Below the pieces are notes generated by a model, which saw only the letters and a list, made by a program, of their open reading frames with translations, was not told the DNA's origin and ran no database searches. Positions 1 through 5,810 of a DNA stretch of 9,160 nucleotides are shown one piece after another; the stretch's first letter is position 1; the number at the start of each line of letters is the position of its first letter. The DNA comes from an uncultured Gammaproteobacteria bacterium (GTDB lineage Bacteria; Pseudomonadota; Gammaproteobacteria; Halothiobacillales; Halothiobacillaceae), in the NCBI GenBank assembly GCA_938004235.1, contig CALKWL010000297.1, positions 1 to 9,160 of the forward strand. Direction: 5' to 3'. A program made the position numbers and the translations under genes.

Positions 1-31
1 TTTGCATGACTTGCTGTTGACTGAAGTTCAT
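1..31 (+). other. Probable spacer at the cut left edge of the CRISPR array
   Basis: These 31 nt precede the first complete repeat. Spacers elsewhere in the array are 29 or 30 nt and the repeat ends in T. The T at position 1 therefore fits as the last base of a repeat lying outside the window, with a 30-nt spacer at 2-31. It could instead be leader sequence, but no AT-rich leader or promoter can be seen in so short a stretch. Confidence 0.6.
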
Positions 32-986
32 GTTGTAGCTCCCTCTCTCACCCCGGAAAGCTACAATCACAACGCCGTGAGCTGTTCATGATTAATCGTT
101 GTAGCTCCCTCTCTCACCCCGGAAAGCTACAATCGGAGAGCAGGTATTCCATCATCTGCGACCGTTGTAGCTCCCTCTCTCACCCCGGAAAGCTACAATT
201 CGCTCGGCGCTCAAATCGGACGCCCTGCGGTTGTAGCTCCCTCTCTCACCCCGGAAAGCTACAATAACGCTAAAATCTTTAATGCCCATGTCCCGTTGTA
301 GCTCCCTCTCTCACCCCGGAAAGCTACAATACCTACGGTCAAACGCTCAAACAGAGCCAAGTTGTAGCTCCCTCTCTCACCCCGGAAAGCTACAATCCAT
401 CACCGGGAGGTTGGTCGCCACCGCCGTTGTAGCTCCCTCTCTCACCCCGGAAAGCTACAATTTGGCGCCGACGTGTCCGCGCGGCAAGGTGTTGTAGCTC
501 CCTCTCTCACCCCGGAAAGCTACAATTGTTTGCTGGTGAGCTTGTTCAGCGCATCGTTGTAGCTCCCTCTCTCACCCCGGAAAGCTACAATACCACCGAA
601 CTGCAACTCGCCTTGGGCGAAGTTGTAGCTCCCTCTCTCACCCCGGAAAGCTACAATCCAACCCAAGCGCGAAACAGGCATTTTGTCGTTGTAGCTCCCT
701 CTCTCACCCCGGAAAGCTACAATCGCAGCTTGGCATGGCCGAGGATGACTACGTTGTAGCTCCCTCTCTCACCCCGGAAAGCTACAATCCAGGGCGTGAG
801 CGCGCCACACCGTCCACTGTTGTAGCTCCCTCTCTCACCCCGGAAAGCTACAATGCCGCCACAGAATCAGCCTCAAAAGTCGTGGTTGTAGCTCCCTCTC
901 TCACCCCGGAAAGCTACAATCGCAAACCATCAATCTCAATCAAACCCGCCGTTGTAGCTCCCTCTCTCACCCCGGAAAGCTACAAT
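32..986 (+). CRISPR. Type II-C CRISPR array, 15 repeats and 14 spacers visible
   Basis: Fifteen identical 36-bp repeats begin GTTGTAGCTCCC and end GGAAAGCTACAAT. They start at 32, 98, 164, 230, 295, 361, 426, 491, 556, 622, 688, 753, 819, 885 and 951. The 14 spacers are all different: nine are 30 nt and five are 29 nt (those starting at 266, 397, 462, 527 and 724). The repeat closely resembles the Neisseria meningitidis II-C repeat, which gives the reading direction: crRNA is spacer followed by GUUGUAGCUCCC. The array is thus read rightward, towards and convergent with cas2. A matching anti-repeat lies at 5614-5649. No repeat is degenerate, including the last one before the terminator. The array continues past the left edge, so its total size and leader are unknown. 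Spacer targets cannot be named without a search. Confidence 0.99.
62..986 (+). promoter_or_regulatory. Possible -10 box at the 3' end of every repeat
   Basis: Each repeat ends in TACAAT (first copy 62-67, last 981-986), five of six matches to the sigma-70 -10 consensus. In N. meningitidis the repeat end carries an extended -10 (TGC before TACAAT) that starts a separate crRNA inside each spacer without needing RNase III. Here the three bases before TACAAT are AGC, so the TG of the extended -10 is missing, and no good -35 is seen in the repeat. Spacers of 29-30 nt with a start about 7 nt in would leave roughly 23-24 nt of guide, as in Neisseria. Promoter activity is an inference. Confidence 0.45.
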
Positions 987-990
987 ATCC

Positions 991-1045
991 TTCCCCAAAA
1001 CCCGCGTCCGGCGTAGCCGGTTGTGGGTTTTGGGGAATTTTTTTT
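991..1045 (+). terminator. Intrinsic terminator ending the CRISPR array transcript
   Basis: A perfect 13-bp inverted repeat (TTCCCCAAAACCC at 991-1003 with GGGTTTTGGGGAA at 1025-1037) is followed at once by eight T (1038-1045). The stem can gain a G-T and a C-G pair inward. The loop holds a second small hairpin, CCGGC-GTA-GCCGG at 1008-1020. It begins 5 nt after the last repeat and ends 5 nt before the cas2 stop codon. On the opposite strand no T run follows the stem, so it should stop rightward array transcripts but not the cas operon. It probably prevents crRNA transcription from running antisense into cas2. Confidence 0.9.
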
Positions 1046-1050
1046 GCGCG

Positions 1051-1383
1051 TTAGAGCAGCACCATTTGCGCCGCATGAACCTTTTTTTCCTGAATTTTGG
1101 GCAGGCCGACCAGCAATTTCATCTGCGCAAACTGCTTTTCGCTGACTTGCAGGCAACGCACCGATCCATCGGGCGGAAGATTGGCGGACAGGCGCTTGAT
1201 GTGGGTTTGCGTGTCGTCAAAGCCGTTGGTGATGCGTCCGTAGACCGACCATTGCAGCATGTCGTAGCCGTCCTGAATCAGAAAGCGACGAAACAGGGTG
1301 TAGGCCTTTTTGTCGGCCTTGGTCAGCGTGGGCAGGTCAAAAAATACCATCAGGCGCATAAATCGACGAGTCTCCATGCTCAT
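1051..1383 (-). CDS. cas2: Cas2, CRISPR spacer integration subunit
   Basis: This 110-residue protein is the usual size for Cas2. Cas2 forms the central dimer of the Cas1-Cas2 complex that inserts new spacers at the leader-repeat junction. The N-terminus carries the ferredoxin-like first strand of the family, RLMVFFDLP, with the conserved Asp at residue 16. Further family features are the AYTLFRRFLIQDGYDMLQWS segment and the SVYGRI strand. The ATG at 1383 is preceded by GAAGG, and only 6 nt separate it from the cas1 stop, so it is the last gene of the cas9-cas1-cas2 operon. An ATG two codons later (MET) is an alternative start. Its stop lies just past the array terminator, convergent with the array. 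Confidence 0.96.
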   Translation of the reverse strand: MSMETRRFMRLMVFFDLPTLTKADKKAYTLFRRFLIQDGYDMLQWSVYGRITNGFDDTQTHIKRLSANLPPDGSVRCLQVSEKQFAQMKLLVGLPKIQEKKVHAAQMVLL

Positions 1384-1389
1384 GGCGGT

Positions 1390-2316
1390 TTAACCTTCGT
1401 CTTCGCTTGACTGCCGCGTCGCCAGTGCGGGCATGTGCAGGTGGGTTGCGTCATCATCCAGTCGTTGCACCAGGCTGATGACGATAGCCTCCGTGGCGGC
1501 AAGCAGAGTGCTATGTCCGCTGAGACCATCCGGCTGGAGCATGGCGACATCCTGATGCAGTACGCTGACCAGATGCGCCTTGTCTTCACGCGTCAGGTCA
1601 CGATCTTCGTCATGCAGCGGCCATTGACCCAGCACATGCGCATCCAGAATGGGGCGAAACGGCTCGATCAGGTCGTCGGCCAGATTGAAGGCGTTTTGTT
1701 CGCTGCGATGATGCAGGCCGAAGGCGGTGATAAAGCCGTAGGCCACCAGTGTGCGTGCCAGAGCGGAGCGAATCACGCTGTAGCCGTAATTCAGCGCGGC
1801 GTTGTGCAGCCGATCCTGCGCCCGGCTGAACCCCAAACCGAACAGGGCGCGGAAATAGGCTTGCGCCGCGTGCGCTTCATGATGCCCGCTGTCGCCGGAC
1901 TTGACCTCGCCGGCCATCTGGCGCAGCAGGCTGGCGGCATCCAGCCCATAGCGCTCCAGCACATCGGCCTGGTTGTTGATCTTGCGCCGCACAATGCCTT
2001 GCCAGAGGCGTTTTTTGCGCGGCTGACTCATGTCTAATTGTTTGCGCATGACCTGCAAGGCGCGGCTATGCGGCAGATGCGGCAACAGCACGCCGTTGGG
2101 CGTGTGGGTTTCGTCCACGGTGATGACGGCGATCTGACGAGTGGCGCAGGCGGTCAATAATTGCGCCGTCAGGCTGACTTGCGGCTGGTCGATGACCAGC
2201 ACGGAAATATCTTCCAGCGGGATGCGCACGCTGCCTGCATCCTGTTCCACGAGCAACGCTTTTTGTTCCAGTCGCAGGCGTGCGGGCTGGGTAATGACCA
2301 CGCTGCGCCAGGCCAT
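1390..2316 (-). CDS. cas1: Cas1, CRISPR integrase
   Basis: This 308-residue protein is the length expected for a type II Cas1, the metal-dependent integrase that joins prespacers to the repeat together with Cas2. An N-terminal beta domain (about 1-80, with strands such as DISVLVIDQPQVSLT) is followed by the helical catalytic domain. The metal ligands visible are Glu147 in HHEAHAAQAYFRALFG, His202 or His203 in FGLHHRSEQNAFN, and Asp215 (with Glu218 nearby) in NLADDLIEPFRP. The start at 2316 lies 3 nt after the cas9 stop. The sequence GGGCTGAGGT over the end of cas9 can act as its ribosome binding site, so translation is probably coupled to cas9. No cas4 or csn2 follows, so this is subtype II-C. 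Confidence 0.98.
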   Translation of the reverse strand: MAWRSVVITQPARLRLEQKALLVEQDAGSVRIPLEDISVLVIDQPQVSLTAQLLTACATRQIAVITVDETHTPNGVLLPHLPHSRALQVMRKQLDMSQPRKKRLWQGIVRRKINNQADVLERYGLDAASLLRQMAGEVKSGDSGHHEAHAAQAYFRALFGLGFSRAQDRLHNAALNYGYSVIRSALARTLVAYGFITAFGLHHRSEQNAFNLADDLIEPFRPILDAHVLGQWPLHDEDRDLTREDKAHLVSVLHQDVAMLQPDGLSGHSTLLAATEAIVISLVQRLDDDATHLHMPALATRQSSEDEG

Positions 2317-2319
2317 ACC

Positions 2320-5300
2320 TCAGCCCTTGCGCTTGTGGTTGAGTGGCTGGCGGGTTTCCTGTTTCACCGGGTAGAGGCGACCGAGCATATCGACGTGGAA
2401 TTTTTGGATGTTTAATGTAGTTAAAATTCCTGGACGTATGGCCTTTTCTTCGACTCGTTGATCATGAGGGAACATTACGATTCGACCAGCTCCATCAATG
2501 TCAAATCTGTTGTAGTAACCTTCAATGAATTCATCTTTTGTTTTTTGAATGCGGATGAAATCGTTTGGATACAAGCTGAAAAGAAACTGATAGTTGTGAT
2601 TCATAGTTAGCCAGCCGCTTTTTCCACCGCTGACAGCCATGTTGGGAAGTTCTGCTTTAACAACATCCGCCACGTACAGCGGCACGGCGTAAAAATTTTT
2701 TCCATTGGTGAAAATATCTACCCGCAACATATCTCCATTTTTGGCAAGACCGTCACGTACCGGGGTGCAGCTATCACTTTTAACCTTGGAGTCAATTAAA
2801 TTTACAGTACGTACCACGGGTGCAGCTTTGCCTTCCTTGCTGGGTTTGTAGAGCGGTTCTTTGAAGGCTTTCTTGCCGTCATCACCATGTTGTTGAAGGC
2901 GCTCACGGATTGCCGCGATGAGCTTTTCATTGCGCGGATCGTCATAACCTACGATGTGCTCGACTTTGCTGAGATTGAGTTTTTCCAATGGTGTTTTGAT
3001 AGCGGTCTTGCCGTCAGGAATACACGCATTGGTTCGGTTGCTAGAGCGGATGGTTTCCTGATGTGCCTGCCCCAATCCATGGCGGAGCGGGGCGCGGGAG
3101 ACGCGAATAGGGTGAGCCGCCTTAGCGCGTTCCTTGTCATAGCCGCTGATGTGTTCAAGCTGCAAGGCCGGGTCGGGATGTAGTCGTGCCAGAAGCTCTT
3201 TGCGGAAATCTTCCCAAGGCGGCGGAAATAACTTGTTGATGTCGTCACGTTTAACGAAATCTCGTGTCGATAAAAACTCGCCTGTGGTTAGATTCGTGTA
3301 GCCGCCTTGCTCTGGTTGATGACTCCAGCCTTCGCGGGGGAGCATCGTGTTTAAGTAATGGACGGTTTTGTGTCCACAGGCCGCGACAATTGCGGCATCC
3401 ATTGCGTGATTGAGGTCGGCAAGCTGCTCTCGTTTTTCCTTACTTGTTGGTAGCCCCCATCGCGCTCGTAGTAATGATGTCAACCCACCGGAAACAACAA
3501 CACAACGCTTGCTTTCCGATCCTTCGGCCAGTTGCAGATGTTTTTCGACCAGTGTCTTGAAGGCTCGGGCGATGTAACGGGTGTCGGTCAGGTTGCGCTC
3601 ACGAAAACCTTCGGCCTCTTTTTCGCTAAAGTCTTTGCGTAACAGGCGGTCGCGCTTGGCTTGGCGGATTTTTTTGTTGCTGCGTACCGCAATTTCAAAG
3701 TCGTGCCAGCGTGGGTCATCTTGCGCGCCGCCCAAGTATTCGTAGGGTGTTTGGTTGCCTTTGTCGCGGTTGATATGGGTCAGTACCAACGCCTTGTTAC
3801 TCATGCCGTTATCAAAGCTGCGCGAGTAGGGTAGGGCGTGGTCGATTTCGACATAGCCAATTTCATCCAGCCGCCTTAAATCGAGCGGAGTGAGGCTGTA
3901 TGCACATTTTCCATCTTGCTCGTCGTATAGCCGCAGTTTGTCGAGCTGGTCTCTTTTCGGCGCTTGGCCGAACAGTTCGCGATACTTGTCGGCATTTTTT
4001 TCCTTGTTGTCGCGGAATTTGTCTTGTTCTTTTTTGATGTCGCGCCGCTCATCAAATGATTTGCTCAAGTCGCGTGCCAGTTCAATGTGGACGGCGGCTG
4101 GCGCTCCATACTCATCGATAATGGCATTAACCAGCTTGCGCGCCTGATTGAGGGCGCGATAGACGACGGGATTGGGGAAATCCTCTTTGTTGATACGCGG
4201 AATGCGGCGGGTTTTTGTTTCGGCTTGGTTGAGGTCGCTGTGATGCGCATAGCCTGCGGCAAGCACGGCTTCGTCGTAACGCATACCCGCCTCCATATGT
4301 GGGATGATTTTTCGCAGGGCTTTGATGGATAAGCGCAAAAAATCGCTAAAGCTCACATTCAATACGGCTTCGATAATGGCAGGCTCAACACCTTGTTGTG
4401 CAAGATAATCCCGCGCTTCGCGGTCGTCTTTGTAGGCGGTTTGCGCGAAGGCCAGCATGTCGAGGCGTTCAGGATTCACCGCATCTCGCGCCCATTCGGT
4501 TTTCAGCCCCGCATCTTCATAGGCTTTACGCAGTTTGTGAAAGGCTTTTGCCTCGAACAGCACCGCGCTTTCGGGGTCTTTGTCGGCACGATAGGCCAGC
4601 CCGACAAATCGCTCGTGTTCGTTGAGGTTTGCCGCTTTGCGCGCCTGTTTGTAGGTGAGCTTGGCTTGGGTGAAGGGAAGCTCAAGCAGCGCCTGGCGCT
4701 CATCGTCCGATAAGGCGCGAGTCACGCCCAATCCGGTGATACGGGTGTTGTTGAGACGGGTGAGCCAGACAAAGCGTTCGGCGGTGTGGCTGGCTTTGGG
4801 GGCGCGGTATTCGCCGGGCTCAAAGGTGCATTTGCCGACCATTTTGAGCAGGTTTTCACCGGAGAGCGTGGGTTTGCGCGCCATGAGCAGTTCATGCACG
4901 GCGGTTTCAAGTTCGGGGGCGCTGTGTGGGTTGGCGTGCTGGCGTTGCGCGGCAAAGAGTTGGCGCAATTCGTCCTCAAGATCGGCGCGGGCAAAGGTGT
5001 GGGTGTAGGCACCGCCTTTGTTGCGCTTGGTATGCGCAAACTCATCATCCCGCGCCGCCATTTCGCCCATCGTGCGCCAGCCGCCAGCCTTCATGCGCAC
5101 TTGGTTGGCCGATACGCCGCTGAGCATTTGTCCGGCCTTCTCATCCTCTTTGACTTCGCTTTTGCGATTGGATTGAAAGCCCCGGTGCTTGACGATGTGG
5201 TAGAGAACAGCCGCCCACTCGGTGGGTTCGAGTTTGCGCTCCAGTCCTTCGGCGCGCCAATTCCAAGGTGAGGCCCAAGGCGAGGCGGCATCGGCAAAGG

Positions 5301-5583
5301 CTGCGGAGTCGTGGCTGGTCAGCAGCCCTTCGCGCTTGAACAGGCGGCGCAGGCGCAGCAGACGGTGGGCGCGGCGGCGGATACGGCGGCGGGTCAGGCG
5401 TGCTTCGCGGCGAATCAGGTTGAGCGACTCGCCTTCCTTGGCGGTTTCGGCCTTGTCGAAGGTACGTACATGCAGGGCGAGAATGTGATCTTCGGTCAGC
5501 AGTGCTGCGCCGACGGAGGCCATGCCGATATCAAGACCAAGGGTGTAGCTCACGGGAGCATTATTTTCATCCGACCGTTCCAT
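2320..5583 (-). CDS. cas9: Cas9 endonuclease, type II-C
   Basis: This 1087-residue protein is close to N. meningitidis Cas9 (about 1082) in length and similar to it throughout. It is guided by crRNA:tracrRNA to cut both strands of target DNA. RuvC-I is LGLDIGMASVG with Asp18. An arginine-rich bridge helix spans about 54-88 (RRRIRRRAHRLLRLRR). The REC lobe runs to about 470 and includes CTFEPGEY and AERFVWLTRLNN. RuvC-II has Glu501 in VHIELARD. HNH has Asp581, His582 and Asn605 (YVEIDHALPYSRSFDN onward). RuvC-III has His726 and Asp729 in LNHAMDAAIVAAC. The wedge and PAM-interacting region fills about 830-1087, including VSRAPLRHGLGQAHQETI. Both nucleases look intact. Asp18 sits 15 residues after the Met at position 3 of family alignments would allow, so the start at 5583 is acceptable; it has GAGGTG 5 nt upstream. 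One oddity is Ala26 where most Cas9 proteins have Trp (SVGW). Another is a GC drop in the C-terminal part, described separately. Confidence 0.99.
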   Translation of the reverse strand: MERSDENNAPVSYTLGLDIGMASVGAALLTEDHILALHVRTFDKAETAKEGESLNLIRREARLTRRRIRRRAHRLLRLRRLFKREGLLTSHDSAAFADAASPWASPWNWRAEGLERKLEPTEWAAVLYHIVKHRGFQSNRKSEVKEDEKAGQMLSGVSANQVRMKAGGWRTMGEMAARDDEFAHTKRNKGGAYTHTFARADLEDELRQLFAAQRQHANPHSAPELETAVHELLMARKPTLSGENLLKMVGKCTFEPGEYRAPKASHTAERFVWLTRLNNTRITGLGVTRALSDDERQALLELPFTQAKLTYKQARKAANLNEHERFVGLAYRADKDPESAVLFEAKAFHKLRKAYEDAGLKTEWARDAVNPERLDMLAFAQTAYKDDREARDYLAQQGVEPAIIEAVLNVSFSDFLRLSIKALRKIIPHMEAGMRYDEAVLAAGYAHHSDLNQAETKTRRIPRINKEDFPNPVVYRALNQARKLVNAIIDEYGAPAAVHIELARDLSKSFDERRDIKKEQDKFRDNKEKNADKYRELFGQAPKRDQLDKLRLYDEQDGKCAYSLTPLDLRRLDEIGYVEIDHALPYSRSFDNGMSNKALVLTHINRDKGNQTPYEYLGGAQDDPRWHDFEIAVRSNKKIRQAKRDRLLRKDFSEKEAEGFRERNLTDTRYIARAFKTLVEKHLQLAEGSESKRCVVVSGGLTSLLRARWGLPTSKEKREQLADLNHAMDAAIVAACGHKTVHYLNTMLPREGWSHQPEQGGYTNLTTGEFLSTRDFVKRDDINKLFPPPWEDFRKELLARLHPDPALQLEHISGYDKERAKAAHPIRVSRAPLRHGLGQAHQETIRSSNRTNACIPDGKTAIKTPLEKLNLSKVEHIVGYDDPRNEKLIAAIRERLQQHGDDGKKAFKEPLYKPSKEGKAAPVVRTVNLIDSKVKSDSCTPVRDGLAKNGDMLRVDIFTNGKNFYAVPLYVADVVKAELPNMAVSGGKSGWLTMNHNYQFLFSLYPNDFIRIQKTKDEFIEGYYNRFDIDGAGRIVMFPHDQRVEEKAIRPGILTTLNIQKFHVDMLGRLYPVKQETRQPLNHKRKG
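2401..2760. other. Low-GC segment inside cas9 (PAM-interacting region)
   Basis: By hand count these 360 bp are about 41% GC, against about 61% for 4801-5160 in the REC-coding part of the same gene. The last 80 bp of cas9 (2320-2400) return to about 60%, so the left edge is sharp. The right side rises gradually to about 50%. The segment encodes about residues 942-1061, in the PAM-interacting domain. This fits replacement of that domain by recombination, but relaxed local base composition is also possible. Confidence 0.6.
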
Positions 5584-5606
5584 GCGCGCACCTCATGTCG
5601 TAGTAT
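5578..5606 (+). promoter_or_regulatory. Candidate tracrRNA promoter
   Basis: TAGTAT at 5601-5606 matches the -10 consensus at four of six bases and ends 7 nt before the first base of the anti-repeat (5614), the right spacing for a start at about 5613-5614. The hexamer 17 nt upstream, TTCCAT at 5578-5583, is a poor -35 and overlaps the cas9 start codon. The position is well supported by the RNA it must produce, but the boxes are weak. Confidence 0.5.
5589..5594 (-). promoter_or_regulatory. Ribosome binding site of cas9
   Basis: Read leftward, GAGGTG stands 5 nt before the ATG at 5583. No other in-frame start lies between it and the RuvC-I motif, so it fixes the cas9 start. Confidence 0.75.
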
Positions 5607-5613
5607 GCGAGCT

Positions 5614-5619
5614 ATTGTA
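5614..5619 (-). promoter_or_regulatory. Candidate -10 box of cas9, within the anti-repeat
   Basis: On the minus strand the start of the tracrRNA anti-repeat reads TACAAT, the same hexamer that ends each CRISPR repeat. A start about 7 nt downstream, near 5607, would give cas9 a leader of roughly 23 nt containing its GAGGTG site. No good -35 lies at 16-18 nt, so the promoter would be weak or need an activator. Other cas9 promoters further upstream, inside or beyond the tracrRNA gene, cannot be ruled out. Confidence 0.4.
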
Positions 5620-5640
5620 GCTTTCCGGGGTGAGAGCCGT

Positions 5641-5649
5641 TGTTACAAT
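5641..5649 (+). promoter_or_regulatory. Extended -10-like element inside the tracrRNA
   Basis: TGTTACAAT is a TGn extended -10 with a five-of-six hexamer, at the 3' end of the anti-repeat. It could start a shorter RNA near 5656 lacking the anti-repeat, or be only a remnant of the repeat the tracrRNA came from. It is a motif match only. Confidence 0.25.
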
Positions 5650-5674
5650 AAACGATCTTAAATGTATCGAACCC

Positions 5675-5700
5675 GACCCGCCTTGTGCGGGTCTTCTCGT
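5675..5700 (+). terminator. Terminal hairpin of the tracrRNA, probable weak intrinsic terminator
   Basis: A perfect 7-bp GC-rich stem (5675-5681 with 5687-5693, loop CTTGT) is followed by TTCTCGTTTCT, a broken T tract. Its place matches the terminator hairpin that ends other type II-C tracrRNAs. The imperfect T tract means some transcripts may read on towards the 3' end of the GGDEF-EAL gene. Confidence 0.65.
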
Positions 5701-5810
5701 TTCTGGCGCGGCGTTTTGGATTGACTTCGGGCTTTTGACGGCACGTTGCCTTGCACAAGTGTGAGCGTTCAAGCCCCTAGAACTTGCTCAGGGTGGCTTT
5801 GAACAGGTTT

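Larger units (their letters stand above)
5614..5700 (+). ncRNA. tracrRNA, compact type II-C form
   Basis: The first 23 nt (ATTGTAGCTTTCC, then GGGGTGAGAG) are the exact reverse complement of repeat positions 14-36. The next 13 nt, CCGTTGTTACAAT, match the repeat complement only in part. This leaves the internal bulge followed by outer pairing that is typical of Neisseria tracrRNA, whose equivalent segment is CCGTTGCTACAAT. After the anti-repeat come a short CGAT/ATCG stem (5653-5656 with 5666-5669) and a 7-bp terminal hairpin (GACCCGC, loop CTTGT, GCGGGTC at 5675-5693). The RNA pairs with the crRNA repeat, recruits RNase III where processing is needed, and holds the duplex in Cas9. At about 87 nt it is short for this group. 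It is divergent from cas9 and convergent with the GGDEF-EAL gene. The exact ends are inferred. The 110 nt to 5810 hold no gene. Confidence 0.92.

Noticed and set aside
282..1016. Open frames across the array giving a protein with the repeated unit VVAPSLTPESYN
   Set aside because: The peptide repeat is only the 36-bp CRISPR repeat read in one frame. Frames break wherever a 29-nt spacer shifts them, and there are no consistent start sites.
1021..2037. Rightward open frames opposite cas2 and cas1 (1021-1410, 1435-2037)
   Set aside because: They are antisense shadows of the clearly recognised cas genes, with no family likeness.
1051..5583. Search for csn2, cas4 or a fourth cas gene
   Set aside because: The gaps between cas9, cas1 and cas2 are 3 and 6 nt, and no gene lies between cas2 and the array, so the locus is plain II-C.
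5768..5803. Imperfect inverted repeat (TTCAAGCC with GGCTTTGAA) after the GGDEF-EAL stop, considered as its terminator
   Set aside because: The stem has a bulge, the loop is long, and no T run follows on the minus strand.
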